DNA of 45,166 nucleotides from Salipiger thiooxidans (lineage in GTDB: Bacteria > Pseudomonadota > Alphaproteobacteria > Rhodobacterales > Rhodobacteraceae): contig NZ_FNAV01000027.1 in assembly GCF_900102075.1 (NCBI RefSeq), forward strand, positions 1 to 45,166. The letters are read 5' to 3'. Shown here one piece after another: positions 24,374-33,708 of the stretch (position 1 is its first letter; every line of letters starts with the position of its first letter). The notes beneath the pieces were generated by a model. It searched no databases, had not been told where the DNA came from, and worked only from the letters and a program-made list of their open reading frames with translations. The position numbers and the translations under genes were made by a program.

Positions 24374-25264
24374 TCAACGGGCCGGTCGGGAGAGCCCCTC
24401 GGTTTCGCGCAGAAGTGCCTGCAGCACGGGGGTATAGGGCTCCTGGTGCGGGGCGATGAGGCCCACGGTGGGGGCAGTGCCGCGCTCGCGCAGGGGGACC
24501 ACCGCCAGCGGCTTGCCTTCGCAGAGGAAGCGGGCGAGATCGTCGGGCAGGATCGTCACCCAGTCGCCGTGCAGCACGTTGGCCACCAGCACCACGGTGG
24601 AGTTCGATTCGATCAGCGCCGCAGGGCCGACGCCGGCCTCCATGAAGTGCCGGTTGATGATACGCCGGTTCTGCATGTCCGGGGTCAGCAGGCAAAGCCG
24701 CGCCTCCCCCAGCGCGTCCCAGCTCAGCGGCCCGCCCTTGGCGAGCGCGTGGTCGGGGCGGCAGACCAGCGTGTAGGCCTCGCGGTAGAGCGGCCGGGTG
24801 GTGACCCGCCCCAGGGGCTCGTTGTCGAGGTAGGAGATGCCGACGTCGATCTCGAGATCGTCGAGCATCGACAGGATTTCTGCCGAGGCCCGCGACAGGA
24901 CGGTGAAGCTCACGTTGGGGTGGCGGTCGGTGAAACCGGTGACCAGCCGCGACGCCCAGGTGAGCGCGGTCGGGATCACCGCAAGCCGCAGGTGCCCGGC
25001 AAGCCCCTCGCGAGAGGCGCGCATCTCTTCGCGCAGGCGGCGGGTATCGCCGACGATCTGCCGGGCCCGGATCAGGGCGCGCTGGCCCTCGGGGGTCAGC
25101 CCGCCGAAGCGCGAGCCGCGGATCACCAGCTTCACGCCGAGCTGCTCCTCGAGCTGGCGGATGCCGGTGGACAGCGTCGGCTGGGTGATGCCGAGGCTCT
25201 CGGCGGCGCGACCGAAGTGCTTCTCCCGGGCGAGGGCGATGAGCATTTCAAGCTTGGGGATCAT
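24374..25264 (-). CDS. LysR-family regulator, probable regulator of the fds operon
   Basis: The 296-residue protein has a classic LysR N-terminal winged helix (about 1-60: MIPKLEMLIALAREKHFGRA, then SLGITQPTLSTGIRQLEEQL) and a periplasmic-binding-protein-like effector domain (about 90-290). It is encoded just upstream of fdsG on the same strand, the usual place of FdsR, which activates or represses fds genes in response to formate. The stop at 24374 lies only 13 bases from the operator candidate. The 243 bases upstream separate it from the divergent mrp operon, so a shared divergent promoter region is possible. Confidence 0.9.
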   Translation of the reverse strand: MIPKLEMLIALAREKHFGRAAESLGITQPTLSTGIRQLEEQLGVKLVIRGSRFGGLTPEGQRALIRARQIVGDTRRLREEMRASREGLAGHLRLAVIPTALTWASRLVTGFTDRHPNVSFTVLSRASAEILSMLDDLEIDVGISYLDNEPLGRVTTRPLYREAYTLVCRPDHALAKGGPLSWDALGEARLCLLTPDMQNRRIINRHFMEAGVGPAALIESNSTVVLVANVLHGDWVTILPDDLARFLCEGKPLAVVPLRERGTAPTVGLIAPHQEPYTPVLQALLRETEGLSRPAR

Positions 25265-25507
25265 GTCTGTCTATCGAAACTGGGCATGACGATCCGTAGC
25301 AGACATTACTCTGATCGGGCAATCTGTCGCAGTCAGGGTGCCTATAACCCTATGGACTTCGAAAATCAGCACAATGAATGCATGTTTTCAGAGCCGAAAT
25401 ATTGAATAATGTTTCGGAGCACATAGTAAAAATAGGGCAAAGATTAACGACAAGCCTCACCCGCCGCTTCCTGCGCGGAGCTGGGCGGACAAGACGAAGG
25501 AACAGGG
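25265..25507. promoter_or_regulatory. Divergent intergenic region between lysR and mrpA
   Basis: No gene is seen in these 243 bases. It is AT-richer than the flanking genes (for example around 25340-25445) and must hold the promoters of the LysR gene (minus) and the Mrp operon (plus). A ribosome binding site (GAAGGAACAGGG) precedes mrpA. I could not fix promoter boxes with confidence. Confidence 0.5.
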
Positions 25508-28393
25508 ATGGTTTCAGCCAGCGGACTTCTGCCCGTTATGGTTCTATTGCCTTTTATCGGCGCGCTCGTGCCGGGGCTGATGATCCGTGCGGGGCGCAAT
25601 GCCTGCGCAACGTTCACTGCCATTCCGACCCTGCTTGCGCTGATCCTGCTTGGCGTGATGGCCCCCGACGTGATGAACGGCGGGACCGTCACCGCGCGGA
25701 TCGACTGGTTGCCGGGGCTCGGGCTCAACGCCAACTTCATGCTCGACGGGCTCGGCCTGCTGTTCGCGGGCATGATCCTCGGCGTGGGGCTGCTGATCAT
25801 CCTCTACGCGCGGTTCTACCTCTCGGGCGATGACCCGATGGGGCAGTTCTACACCTACCTGCTGCTGTTCCAGGGCGCGATGCTGGGAATCTCGGTCTCG
25901 GACAACATCCTGCTGCTTCTGGTGTTCTGGGAGCTGACCTCGCTCTCGTCCTTCCTGCTCATCGGCTACTGGAAGCACCTGCCCGAGGGCCGCCAAGGCG
26001 CCCGCATGGCGCTGACAGTGACCGGAGCGGGGGGACTCGCGATGATCGCGGGGATGCTGATCCTCGGCAATATCGCGGGGAGCTACGACCTGTCGGTGAT
26101 CCTCCAGCACGGCGACGAGATCCGTGCCTCGGAATACTACCTGCCGGCGCTGATCCTGATCCTGCTGGGCGCCTTCACCAAGTCGGCGCAGTTCCCCTTC
26201 CACTTCTGGCTGCCGCACGCCATGGCCGCACCGACCCCGGTCTCGGCCTACCTGCACTCGGCGACCATGGTGAAGGCGGGGGTCTTCCTGATGGCCCGCA
26301 TGTGGCCGGTGCTCGCGGGCACCGAGGCGTGGTTCTACATCGTCTCGACCGTGGGGCTGATCACCATGGTGCTCGGCGCGCTGATCGCGCTCTTCAAGGA
26401 CGATCTGAAGGCGCTGCTGGCGTTCTCGACCGTCAGCCACCTCGGCCTGCTGACGATGTTGCTGGGCTTCGGCACACCGATGGCTGCGACGGTGGCGGTG
26501 TTCCACATCATCAACCACCTGACCTTCAAGGCCACGCTCTTCATGTGCGCGGGCATCGTCGATCACGAGACCCACACCCGCGACATCAAGCGCCTCGGCG
26601 GGCTCGCGAGCCTGATGCCGATCACCGCGCTCATCGCGGTGGTGGCGGCGCTCTCGATGGCGGGGATCCCGCCGCTCAACGGCTTCATGTCCAAGGAAAT
26701 GATGCTCGAGGAAGTGGCACACACCCACTGGTGGGGCGGCACCTGGCCGATCATCATCGTGGCCACCGTCGGCGCAATGCTTTCAGTCGCCTACTGCTTC
26801 CGCTTCATCGGCCATACCTTCTTCGGCCCGGTGCGCGACGACTATCCGCACCACCCGCATGATCCGCCCGCGGGCATGCTGGCTGCGCCCGCCTTCCTTG
26901 CGGTGATGGTGGTGGCCATCGGCCTCTTCCCGTCGCTGATCGCGGGGCCCATCGTCGACGTGGCCAGCGCCGCGGTCACCGGGGACACTGCCGAGCACGT
27001 GCACCTGAAGCTCTGGCACGGGGTCACACCGGCGCTCATCATGTCCATCGTCGCGACCCTCGGCGGTGCCTTCCTGCTGTGGCTGCACCGACCGCTCGAC
27101 CGCGTCTGGCTGAGCACGCCGCGGCCCGAGGCCAAGGCGATCTTCGAGCGGCTCGTGGCCGTGGTCGAGCGCGCCTCGCTGCGCTTTACCGAGATCACTC
27201 ACAACGGCGCCATCTCGCGCTACCTTGCGATCTTCACCGTGGCGACCATCGTTCTGGGCTTCGCGGCCTACAGCGGAGGCGGCATGGCGCCGCCGACGCG
27301 CGGGCTGCTGCCGGTGCCGCCGCTCGTGGCCGTGGGCTTCGTGCTGCTGATGGTGGCCACCGCGGCCATCGTCACCATGCACCGAAACCGCTTCCGCGCG
27401 CTGATGCTGACCAGTGTGATCGGGCTCATGGTCTCGGCCGGCTTCGTCTACCTCTCGGCGCCGGACCTCGCGCTGACGCAGATCACCGTGGACACGGTGA
27501 CCGTGCTGCTGATGCTGGTGGCACTGCACTTCCTGCCCAAGGACACCCCGAGCGAGAGCCCGACGATCCTCAAGGTCCGCGACGGCGCCATCGCGGTCGC
27601 GGCGGGTGCGGCGGTGGCACTGCTGGCCTACAGCTTCCTGCTGCGCGACGTCTCGACGATCTCGGACTACCACCTCGCCAACTCCTACAAGGGCGGCGGC
27701 GGCACCAATGTGGTGAACGTGATCCTCGTGGACTTCCGGGGCTACGACACCTACGGCGAGATCATCGTGCTCGGCATCGCGGGGCTGACGCTCTACGCGC
27801 TGATGGAGGCGCTGCTGAACGGGCCCGCCTCGCGCACCCTGCGCAACTGGACCTTCCCGCCCGACCGCTCGCAGGACCGGCACCCGGTGATGATGGTGGT
27901 CGCGACGCGCGTGATGATGCCCATCGCGGTGCTGGTCGGGGTCTACATCTTCCTGCGCGGCCACAACCTTCCGGGCGGCGGCTTCGTGGCGGGGCTGGTG
28001 ATGTCGATCGCACTGCTGATGCAGTACATGGCCTCGGGCTTCGGCTGGACGCAGGAGCGCAAGCGGTTCGAATACCACTCGATGATCGGCTGGGGCGTGG
28101 TCGTGGCGGGGCTCACCGGGGCGGGTGCATGGCTCGCCGGGGCGCCGTTCCTCACCAGCGCCTTCGGCTACTTCACCATTCCGCCGTTCGAGGAATTCGA
28201 ACTCGCAACCGCGATGCTCTTCGACCTCGGGGTCTTCCTGACGGTGCTCGGAGCGGTGATGCTGATGCTCTACTCGCTGTCCCGGCTGGCGCGCTACGCC
28301 GGCGAGACGGTGAACCTGGAGCCCATGGACTACGACCCGTCGCGCCGCTTCGAGGCGGCCGCCGAGGTCAATGACAAGAAGGACGGGCACTGA
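25508..28393 (+). CDS. mrpA: Mrp Na+/H+ antiporter subunit A (MrpA-MrpB fusion)
   Basis: The 961-residue membrane protein is related to NuoL/NuoN-type proton-translocating subunits. Key residues visible are E142 in LLLVFWELTSLSSFLLIGYW and lysines K225 and K256 in the GAFTKSAQFPFHFWLPH to ATMVKAG region. A central domain (about 560-780) carries the MrpA-specific MbhD/MbhE-like helices. The last 160 residues (VMMPIAVLVGVYIFLRGHNL and GGGFVAGLVMSIALLMQYM) correspond to MrpB, so A and B are fused, as is common in proteobacteria. The Mrp complex exports Na+ in exchange for H+ and supports salt and alkali tolerance. It is the first gene of a six-gene operon. Confidence 0.96.
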   Translation: MVSASGLLPVMVLLPFIGALVPGLMIRAGRNACATFTAIPTLLALILLGVMAPDVMNGGTVTARIDWLPGLGLNANFMLDGLGLLFAGMILGVGLLIILYARFYLSGDDPMGQFYTYLLLFQGAMLGISVSDNILLLLVFWELTSLSSFLLIGYWKHLPEGRQGARMALTVTGAGGLAMIAGMLILGNIAGSYDLSVILQHGDEIRASEYYLPALILILLGAFTKSAQFPFHFWLPHAMAAPTPVSAYLHSATMVKAGVFLMARMWPVLAGTEAWFYIVSTVGLITMVLGALIALFKDDLKALLAFSTVSHLGLLTMLLGFGTPMAATVAVFHIINHLTFKATLFMCAGIVDHETHTRDIKRLGGLASLMPITALIAVVAALSMAGIPPLNGFMSKEMMLEEVAHTHWWGGTWPIIIVATVGAMLSVAYCFRFIGHTFFGPVRDDYPHHPHDPPAGMLAAPAFLAVMVVAIGLFPSLIAGPIVDVASAAVTGDTAEHVHLKLWHGVTPALIMSIVATLGGAFLLWLHRPLDRVWLSTPRPEAKAIFERLVAVVERASLRFTEITHNGAISRYLAIFTVATIVLGFAAYSGGGMAPPTRGLLPVPPLVAVGFVLLMVATAAIVTMHRNRFRALMLTSVIGLMVSAGFVYLSAPDLALTQITVDTVTVLLMLVALHFLPKDTPSESPTILKVRDGAIAVAAGAAVALLAYSFLLRDVSTISDYHLANSYKGGGGTNVVNVILVDFRGYDTYGEIIVLGIAGLTLYALMEALLNGPASRTLRNWTFPPDRSQDRHPVMMVVATRVMMPIAVLVGVYIFLRGHNLPGGGFVAGLVMSIALLMQYMASGFGWTQERKRFEYHSMIGWGVVVAGLTGAGAWLAGAPFLTSAFGYFTIPPFEEFELATAMLFDLGVFLTVLGAVMLMLYSLSRLARYAGETVNLEPMDYDPSRRFEAAAEVNDKKDGH

Positions 28394-28394
28394 C

Positions 28395-28742
28395 ATGGAA
28401 CTGGTCGTGGCAACCTCGATCGGCGGGCTGACCGCCGCCGGGATATACCTGATCCTGCGCCTGCGTGCCTTCCCGGTGATCCTGGGGGTGACGCTGCTCT
28501 CCTACGCGACGAACGTCTTCGTCTTCGCCTCCGGGCGGCTGGCCGTGGGCCTGCCGCCGGTGCTGACCGATGACGCGACCGCCTACACCGACCCGCTGCC
28601 ACAGGCGCTGGTGCTGACCGCCATCGTGATCTCGTTCGGGATGACGGCCGTTCTGGTGCTGATCGCGCTGGGCGCCTTCCTCGAGAACGGCAACGACCGC
28701 GTCAACGTCGAGGACGAGCGGGCCGGGGAGGGCGACGCGTGA
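28395..28742 (+). CDS. mrpC: Mrp antiporter subunit C
   Basis: A 115-residue NuoK-like protein with three transmembrane helices (about 3-22, 28-48 and 73-97). MELVVATSIGGLTAAGIYLI and the FPVILGVTLLSYATNVFVF segment are typical of MnhC/MrpC. The ATG at 28395 comes one base after the mrpA stop. The hydrophilic tail (NGNDRVNVEDERAGEGDA) faces the cytoplasm or is disordered. Subunit C probably takes part in the ion path next to subunits A and D. Confidence 0.95.
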   Translation: MELVVATSIGGLTAAGIYLILRLRAFPVILGVTLLSYATNVFVFASGRLAVGLPPVLTDDATAYTDPLPQALVLTAIVISFGMTAVLVLIALGAFLENGNDRVNVEDERAGEGDA

Positions 28743-30310
28743 ACCACTGGATCATCGCTCCCGTCGTGCTGCCGGCCCTGCTGGCGCCGCTCATCGCCTA
28801 TGTGATGCGCTACGACATCACGCTGCAGCGGGTGGCCTCGATCACCGGCGCGGTGCTGCTCTGCGCCATCGCCTTCGGGCTCTTCATGCTCTCCGCCGAC
28901 GGCAGCGTGCATGTCTACCGGCTTGGCCACTGGCCCGCGCCCTTCGGCATCGTGCTGGTGCTCGACCGGCTGTCGGCGCTGCTTATCCTGCTGACCTCGG
29001 TGCTGGGACTGATCGTGGTGATCCACTCCGCGGCGAGCGGCTGGGACCAGCGCGGGCGGCATTTCCACGCTCTGATGCAGTTCCAGCTCATGGGCATCTG
29101 CGGTGCCTTCCTCACCGGCGACGCCTTCAACCTCTTCGTGCTGTTCGAGATCCTGCTCATCGCTTCCTATGCGCTGACGATCCACGGCGGCGGCAAGGCG
29201 CGGCTCAAGGCCGGCCTGCAATACGTGATCATGAACCTCGCGGGTTCGAGCCTGTTCCTGATCGCGCTCGGCACGATCTACGCCACCACCGGCACGCTCA
29301 ACATCGCCGACCTGTCGCTGAAAGTGCGAGAGATCCCGGTCGAGGAGGCAGGCCTGGTCCGGGTCGCCGCGATGCTCCTGATGATCGTCTTCGGGGTAAA
29401 GGCGGCGCTCTTCCCTGTGCAGTTCTGGCTGCCGGGCACCTACGCCATGGCGCCCGCGCCGGTGGCCGCGCTCTTCGCCATCATGACCAAGGTCGGCGCC
29501 TACGCGATCCTGCGCATGCACACCATCGTCTTCGGTCCCGACGCGGCGCCCATCGGGTCGCTGTCGCAGGACTGGCTGATGCCGGCGGCTCTGATCACCA
29601 TCGCCGTGGGGGCCATCGGCGTCATGGGCGCGCGCAGGCTGATGCCGCTCATCGCCTTCTCGGTGCTCGGCTCCACCGCGACGCTGATGCTGGCGATCTC
29701 GGGCTTCTCGCCGCATACCACGGCGACGGCGCTCTACTACCTCGTGCACTCGACCTTCGCCGCGGCGGCCATGTTCCTCATCGCCGACCTGCTGCTGTCC
29801 CGTCGCGAGGGCGGAGACCTGCTGAAGGCCGTGCCCGCGACGGTGCAGAACGGTTTCATCGCGGCGCTGTTCTTCGCGGGCGCCATCGCCATCGCCGGGA
29901 TGCCGCCGCTGAGCGGGTTCCTCGGCAAGCTGCTTGTGCTCGACGCGCTGCGCTTTGCCGACTACGCTTGGCTGGTCTGGGCGGTGGTGCTGGCGGGCTC
30001 GCTGCTGACCATCGTCGGCTTCGTCCGCGCGGGCAGCGTGCTGTTCTGGAAGTCCACCTCGGCCGAGTTGATGCCGCCCGAGGAGGAGACGCCCGAGGAG
30101 GAGACGCCCCCGGCCAACCGCATCGGCCCGGCGCTGGCCGCGCCGTCGGTGGCCTCGCTCGCCTGCCTTGCGCTGCTGACGGTCTTCGCAGGCCCGGTGA
30201 TGCGCCACATGGAATCCACCGCGGCCCAGCTCTACGATCCGGGCGACTACGTGGCGGCCGTGCTGGAAGACCAGCACGACACCAAGAAACTCAAGGAGGA
30301 GGAGCACTAG
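28739..30310 (+). CDS. mrpD: Mrp antiporter subunit D
   Basis: The 523-residue NuoN/NuoM-like antiporter subunit has about 14 predicted helices. The conserved glutamate E137 lies in NLFVLFEILLIASYAL, and lysines lie in the GVKAALFPVQFWLPG and AIMTKVGAYAI helices. It is one of the two proton/sodium-translocating modules of the complex. Translation starts at GTG overlapping the mrpC stop (GTGA). A charged insert, PPEEETPEEETPP near 446-458, precedes the last helix and is unlike the core of the family; it is probably a cytoplasmic loop. Confidence 0.96.
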   Translation: MNHWIIAPVVLPALLAPLIAYVMRYDITLQRVASITGAVLLCAIAFGLFMLSADGSVHVYRLGHWPAPFGIVLVLDRLSALLILLTSVLGLIVVIHSAASGWDQRGRHFHALMQFQLMGICGAFLTGDAFNLFVLFEILLIASYALTIHGGGKARLKAGLQYVIMNLAGSSLFLIALGTIYATTGTLNIADLSLKVREIPVEEAGLVRVAAMLLMIVFGVKAALFPVQFWLPGTYAMAPAPVAALFAIMTKVGAYAILRMHTIVFGPDAAPIGSLSQDWLMPAALITIAVGAIGVMGARRLMPLIAFSVLGSTATLMLAISGFSPHTTATALYYLVHSTFAAAAMFLIADLLLSRREGGDLLKAVPATVQNGFIAALFFAGAIAIAGMPPLSGFLGKLLVLDALRFADYAWLVWAVVLAGSLLTIVGFVRAGSVLFWKSTSAELMPPEEETPEEETPPANRIGPALAAPSVASLACLALLTVFAGPVMRHMESTAAQLYDPGDYVAAVLEDQHDTKKLKEEEH

Positions 30311-30314
30311 CCCC

Positions 30315-30806
30315 ATGCTGTCGAGACTCTTCCCTCACCCCGTCCTGTCGCTGACCCTCACCATCGTCTGGCTGGCGCTGGTCAACAAGGTCACCCTCGG
30401 GAACCTGTTCCTGGGCGCCGTGTTCGGCGTCACCATCCCGGTGCTGACGGCGCCCTACTGGCCGAACCGGCCCACGCTGCGGGCGCCGCTGATGGCGCTG
30501 GAATACGTCTTCATCGTGCTCTGGGACATCATCGTGGCCAACGTGGTGGTGGCGGCCATCGTGCTCTTCAAGCGCAACGACGCCATCCATTCGCGCTGGG
30601 TCGTGGTGCCGCTCGACCTGACCTCGGCCGAGGCGATCACCGTGCTCGCGGGGACCGTCACCATGACGCCGGGCACCGTTTCGACAACGCTTGCCGCCGA
30701 TGGCAGCGCGTTGCTCGTGCATGCGCTGCACACCGACGATCCGGACGAGGTCCGGGACCATATCAAATCGCGCTACGAACGGCGGCTGAAGGAGATCTTC
30801 GGATGA
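30315..30806 (+). CDS. mrpE: Mrp antiporter subunit E
   Basis: The 163-residue MnhE protein begins with two hydrophobic helices (about 10-45) and a third around 55-80 (LEYVFIVLWDIIVANVVVAA). The soluble C-terminus has the family box LAGTVTMTPGTVSTTLAADG. Subunit E is needed for full antiporter activity in other bacteria. The start is 4 bases after the mrpD stop and the end overlaps mrpF by 4 bases. Confidence 0.95.
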   Translation: MLSRLFPHPVLSLTLTIVWLALVNKVTLGNLFLGAVFGVTIPVLTAPYWPNRPTLRAPLMALEYVFIVLWDIIVANVVVAAIVLFKRNDAIHSRWVVVPLDLTSAEAITVLAGTVTMTPGTVSTTLAADGSALLVHALHTDDPDEVRDHIKSRYERRLKEIFG

Positions 30807-31072
30807 TCACTTACGCAATCGTCTTCGCCTTCGCCTGCTTCGGCTTCGGCCTGCTCGGGACGCTCTGGCGGATGCTGGCGGGGCCTACGGTGGCGGACCG
30901 CATCCTCGCGCTCGACACCATGGTCATCAACTTCATCGCGCTCATCATCCTCTACGGGATCTGGCAGGGCACGGCGATCTACTTCGAGGCCTCCATGCTG
31001 ATCGCGATGGTGGGCTTCGTCTCGACCGTCGCCTTCTGCCGCTTCATCCTGCGCGGCGACATCATCGAATGA
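30803..31072 (+). CDS. mrpF: Mrp antiporter subunit F
   Basis: An 89-residue protein with three helices. The conserved segment GPTVADRILALDTMVINFIA, followed by YFEASMLIAMVGFVSTVAF, marks MnhF/MrpF. It contributes to the membrane scaffold of the antiporter. It overlaps mrpE by 4 bases and is followed by mrpG after 10 bases. Confidence 0.95.
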   Translation: MITYAIVFAFACFGFGLLGTLWRMLAGPTVADRILALDTMVINFIALIILYGIWQGTAIYFEASMLIAMVGFVSTVAFCRFILRGDIIE

Positions 31073-31082
31073 GGGGGACGCA

Positions 31083-31475
31083 ATGGACCACGACCTGACC
31101 CTGCTGCCGGAGATCCTCGTGTCGGTCTTCCTCGTCATCGGAGGGCTGTTCGGCCTGGTGGGATCCATCGGCTTCCTGCGGCTGCGGGACACGATGCAGC
31201 GCCTGCACGCGCCCACCAAGGCAACGACGCTCGGGGTCGGCGGGGTGCTGATCGGCTCGATGCTCTACTTCGTGATGGTCGAGGGGCGCGTGTCGTTCCA
31301 CGAACTGCTGATCACGCTGTTCCTGTTCCTGACCGCGCCGATCACCGCGAACTTCATCGCCAAGACCCATATGCAGGCCAAGCTGCAGGAAAAGGACCTG
31401 CCGCCCTCGGGTGGCAAGTACGGCTGGGCGGTCTACGACGCGCCGCCGGGCGAAGAGAACGACCCGGGGCGCTGA
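31083..31475 (+). CDS. mrpG: Mrp antiporter subunit G
   Basis: The 130-residue MnhG protein has three helices and the family box GSIGFLRLRDTMQRLHAPTKATTLGVGGV, here at about 28-56. The C-terminal 30 residues (SGGKYGWAVYDAPPGEENDP) are a soluble extension. It closes the operon. The stop lies only 3 bases from the stop of the convergent SixA-like gene, with no terminator hairpin between them. Confidence 0.95.
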   Translation: MDHDLTLLPEILVSVFLVIGGLFGLVGSIGFLRLRDTMQRLHAPTKATTLGVGGVLIGSMLYFVMVEGRVSFHELLITLFLFLTAPITANFIAKTHMQAKLQEKDLPPSGGKYGWAVYDAPPGEENDPGR

Positions 31476-31478
31476 GCC

Positions 31479-31979
31479 TCAGGCCTCGCTCTCTTCCAGC
31501 AGCTCGCGGGGGATGACGAAGCCCATCGCCTCGCCGGTGCCGGGACGCAGCTCGGACCAGTCGGCGATGTCGAACTCGGCCACCAGCGTGGCGCCGGTCG
31601 GGTAATCCTCGAAGCGGGGGTGATGATAGGGACGCGTCAGCAGCTCATGGGCAAAGCCCGAGATGCCGGGGTTGTGGCCCACCATGACCACGCACGCGCC
31701 CTCGGCCTCGCTGAGGCTCTTGGTCATGGCGACGGGCCCGGCGTGGTAGAGCCGGTCTTCGTAGGTGACCGGCACGTCGAAGCCCAGAAGGTCGAGCGTC
31801 TCGCGGGTGCGGGTGGCGGTTGAACAAAGCCCGTGGTCCGGAACGTGGCCCTGCGCGCGCAGCCAGTCGCCGAGCGCCTTCGCGCTCTTGCGGCCGCGCT
31901 TGTTCAGGGGGCGTTGGTGATCGGCCCCGCCCGTCGTCCAGTCAGACTTGGCATGGCGCATCAGGATCAGGCGTTTCAC
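31479..31979 (-). CDS. SixA-like histidine phosphatase
   Basis: A 166-residue protein of the histidine phosphatase family, with the catalytic motif LMRHAKSDW (R8, H9) at the N-terminus and the second histidine in VVMVGHNPGISGFAHEL. The small size and the RHAKSDW wording match SixA-type phosphohistidine phosphatases, which remove phosphate from histidine on phosphotransfer proteins. It starts with GTG at 31979 after GGGAGAG and overlaps the upstream ferredoxin-type gene by 4 bases. The substrate here is not known. A longer open frame extends to 32417 but is a shadow of the neighbour. Confidence 0.9.
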   Translation of the reverse strand: MKRLILMRHAKSDWTTGGADHQRPLNKRGRKSAKALGDWLRAQGHVPDHGLCSTATRTRETLDLLGFDVPVTYEDRLYHAGPVAMTKSLSEAEGACVVMVGHNPGISGFAHELLTRPYHHPRFEDYPTGATLVAEFDIADWSELRPGTGEAMGFVIPRELLEESEA

Positions 31980-32689
31980 GCTGGCTCTCCCTTTTTGCCC
32001 GCCCGGTCGGTTTCGGGCGCGGTCCCTGTCGGCCAGTCTTCCATGAAGGCGGCCATGTGAAAAGCGCTCTGTTCGTCCTGCCGCGGCAGCGTGGCCGAGA
32101 TCGGGCAGGCGCGGCGGGCGAGGCACCCCCGCTCGCGGCAGTCGCGCCCCGCCTCGGTGCGCAGGTAGGACTGGCAGCGGGCGATGTCGTAGGGGGCACC
32201 TGTGCTGAGCGCACCCACGGGGCAGGCACTGGCGCAGGGATGGCCCGCGCAGGCAGGGCAGGGCGGCGCTGAGGGCTGAGGCAGCTCGAGGCGGCCGGGC
32301 AGGGCCACGGCGCCGCGATAGCTGATCCAGAGCCCGGCCCTTGCGTGCACGTACAATCCGATGGGCGAGGGGAAGGCCTGCCCGCTGCGCGCCGCCCACG
32401 ACAGGAACGGCGGCCATGGCGGGCCGTCGGCCGGAATGACCGCCATGCTGCCCCAGCGCGCTGCCAGTGCCCCGATCACCCGCCGCGACCAGCGGTCGAG
32501 CGGGTGGGGCGCGTCATCGCTATATTCGGGAGACCTGCGGAACTCCGGCCAGAAGCCCGGCTCGTCGGGTCCGAGGAGGATCAGCGTCCCCGCGCCCTCG
32601 GGAACGGCGTCCCCGGGGGCCGGGTGAAAGGCGCCACGGATCGCAAGGCCCGTGGCGCGCGCGTCGCGGTCGAGCGCCGCGAGGCTCAC
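31976..32689 (-). CDS. Ferredoxin-type [4Fe-4S] protein, QueG-like half
   Basis: The 237-residue protein has two [4Fe-4S]-type Cys clusters near the C-terminus: [18 protein letters not shown] (about 143-160) and [14 protein letters not shown] (about 183-196). The N-terminal half ([15 protein letters not shown], then [19 protein letters not shown]) resembles the cobalamin/epoxyqueuosine-reductase group, but the protein is shorter than QueG. It probably transfers electrons; the partner is not known. It starts at GTG overlapping the argB stop (GTGA), and the phosphatase gene overlaps its end, so the three genes form one operon. Confidence 0.8.
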   Translation of the reverse strand: MSLAALDRDARATGLAIRGAFHPAPGDAVPEGAGTLILLGPDEPGFWPEFRRSPEYSDDAPHPLDRWSRRVIGALAARWGSMAVIPADGPPWPPFLSWAARSGQAFPSPIGLYVHARAGLWISYRGAVALPGRLELPQPSAPPCPACAGHPCASACPVGALSTGAPYDIARCQSYLRTEAGRDCRERGCLARRACPISATLPRQDEQSAFHMAAFMEDWPTGTAPETDRAGKKGEPA

Positions 32690-33579
32690 GTCCGGGCGCG
32701 CACCGGCTCCAGGTCCGGCGAGCGGATCAGCGAGCCCGCGCCATGCTCGGTGAAGAGCTCCAGCAGGCAGGCATTGGGCACCCGGCCGTCAAGGATCACC
32801 ACGGCGCGCACGCCTTCCTCGATCGCCTTCAGCGCGGTCTCGGTCTTGGGGATCATGCCGCCCGCGATGGTGCCGTCCGCGATCATCGCGCGCACGTCTT
32901 CCGGTGTCATGGCCGTGACCACCTGGCCCTCGGCGTTCTTGACGCCGGTGACATCGGTGAGCAGCAGCAGCCGGTCGGCCTTGAGCGCGCCGGCAATAGC
33001 GCCGGCGGCGGTGTCGCCGTTGACGTTGTAGGTCTCGGTAACCTCGGTGCCGGTGGCGACGGGGGCCACGACGGGGATGATCCCGGCGGCGAAGAGATCG
33101 CGCAGCACCTGCACGTTCATCTCGATCGGGCGGCCCACGAAGCCCAGTTCCGGATCGTCGGGCTCGCACACGATGAGATCGTCATCCTTGCCCGAGAGAC
33201 CCACGGCGCGGCCGCCCTCGTCCATGATCGCCTGCACGATGCGCTTGTTGACGAGGCCGGTCAGCACCATCTCGACGACCTCGACGGTGGCCTTGTCGGT
33301 GACGCGCTTGCCGCGGACGAAGCTGCTTTCGATGTTCAGCCGCTTGAGCATGTCGTTGATCATCGGGCCGCCGCCATGCACGACGACCGGGTTCACGCCG
33401 ACCTGCCGCATGAGCACGATGTCGCGGGCGAATTCCGCCATCGCGTCGTCGTCACCCATGGCGTTGCCCCCGAATTTCACCACCACCACAGCGCCGGTGT
33501 AGCGCTGCATGTAGGGGAGGGCTTCGTTGAGGGTGCGGGCGGTTGCGATCCAGTCTCGGTTCATCTTCTGCTGCTTCAT
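32686..33579 (-). CDS. argB: Acetylglutamate kinase
   Basis: The 297-residue enzyme phosphorylates N-acetylglutamate in arginine synthesis. Characteristic segments are [19 protein letters not shown] (ATP site lysine), [31 protein letters not shown] and [25 protein letters not shown] near the C-terminal nucleotide site. Length fits the arginine-sensitive class with an N-terminal helix. I chose the ATG at 33579 ([14 protein letters not shown]), as in related proteins; 33564 is an alternative. It is first in a run with the ferredoxin-type and phosphatase genes, which have no obvious link to arginine. Confidence 0.96.
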   Translation of the reverse strand: MKQQKMNRDWIATARTLNEALPYMQRYTGAVVVVKFGGNAMGDDDAMAEFARDIVLMRQVGVNPVVVHGGGPMINDMLKRLNIESSFVRGKRVTDKATVEVVEMVLTGLVNKRIVQAIMDEGGRAVGLSGKDDDLIVCEPDDPELGFVGRPIEMNVQVLRDLFAAGIIPVVAPVATGTEVTETYNVNGDTAAGAIAGALKADRLLLLTDVTGVKNAEGQVVTAMTPEDVRAMIADGTIAGGMIPKTETALKAIEEGVRAVVILDGRVPNACLLELFTEHGAGSLIRSPDLEPVRART

Positions 33580-33664
33580 GTCTGGGTGGCATCCCTTCGA
33601 TGCGGTCGGGTTCGTTCCCTGTGTCCGGGATGCCCGCGCAGGACGCAAGAATTTTCGTGGATCC

Positions 33665-33684
33665 GGTGCCCCGGTCGGGGCACC
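33665..33684. other. Perfect 8-bp hairpin between engB and argB
   Basis: GGTGCCCC at 33665-33672 pairs with GGGGCACC at 33677-33684 around a 4-base loop. It lies 25 bases after the engB stop on the minus strand. No T-run follows, so a Rho-independent terminator is uncertain; it may stabilise the engB transcript end. Confidence 0.5.
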
Positions 33685-33708
33685 GCGCGGCAGCCGGCGG
33701 GGTGCCGC

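Noticed and set aside
26783..28396. A 537-codon minus-strand frame over mrpA
   Set aside because: It is a shadow frame of the same kind, opposite a conserved membrane protein.
28583..30316. A 577-codon minus-strand frame over mrpD
   Set aside because: It is antisense to an intact antiporter gene and consists mainly of His, Arg, Glu and Gly with no folding pattern.
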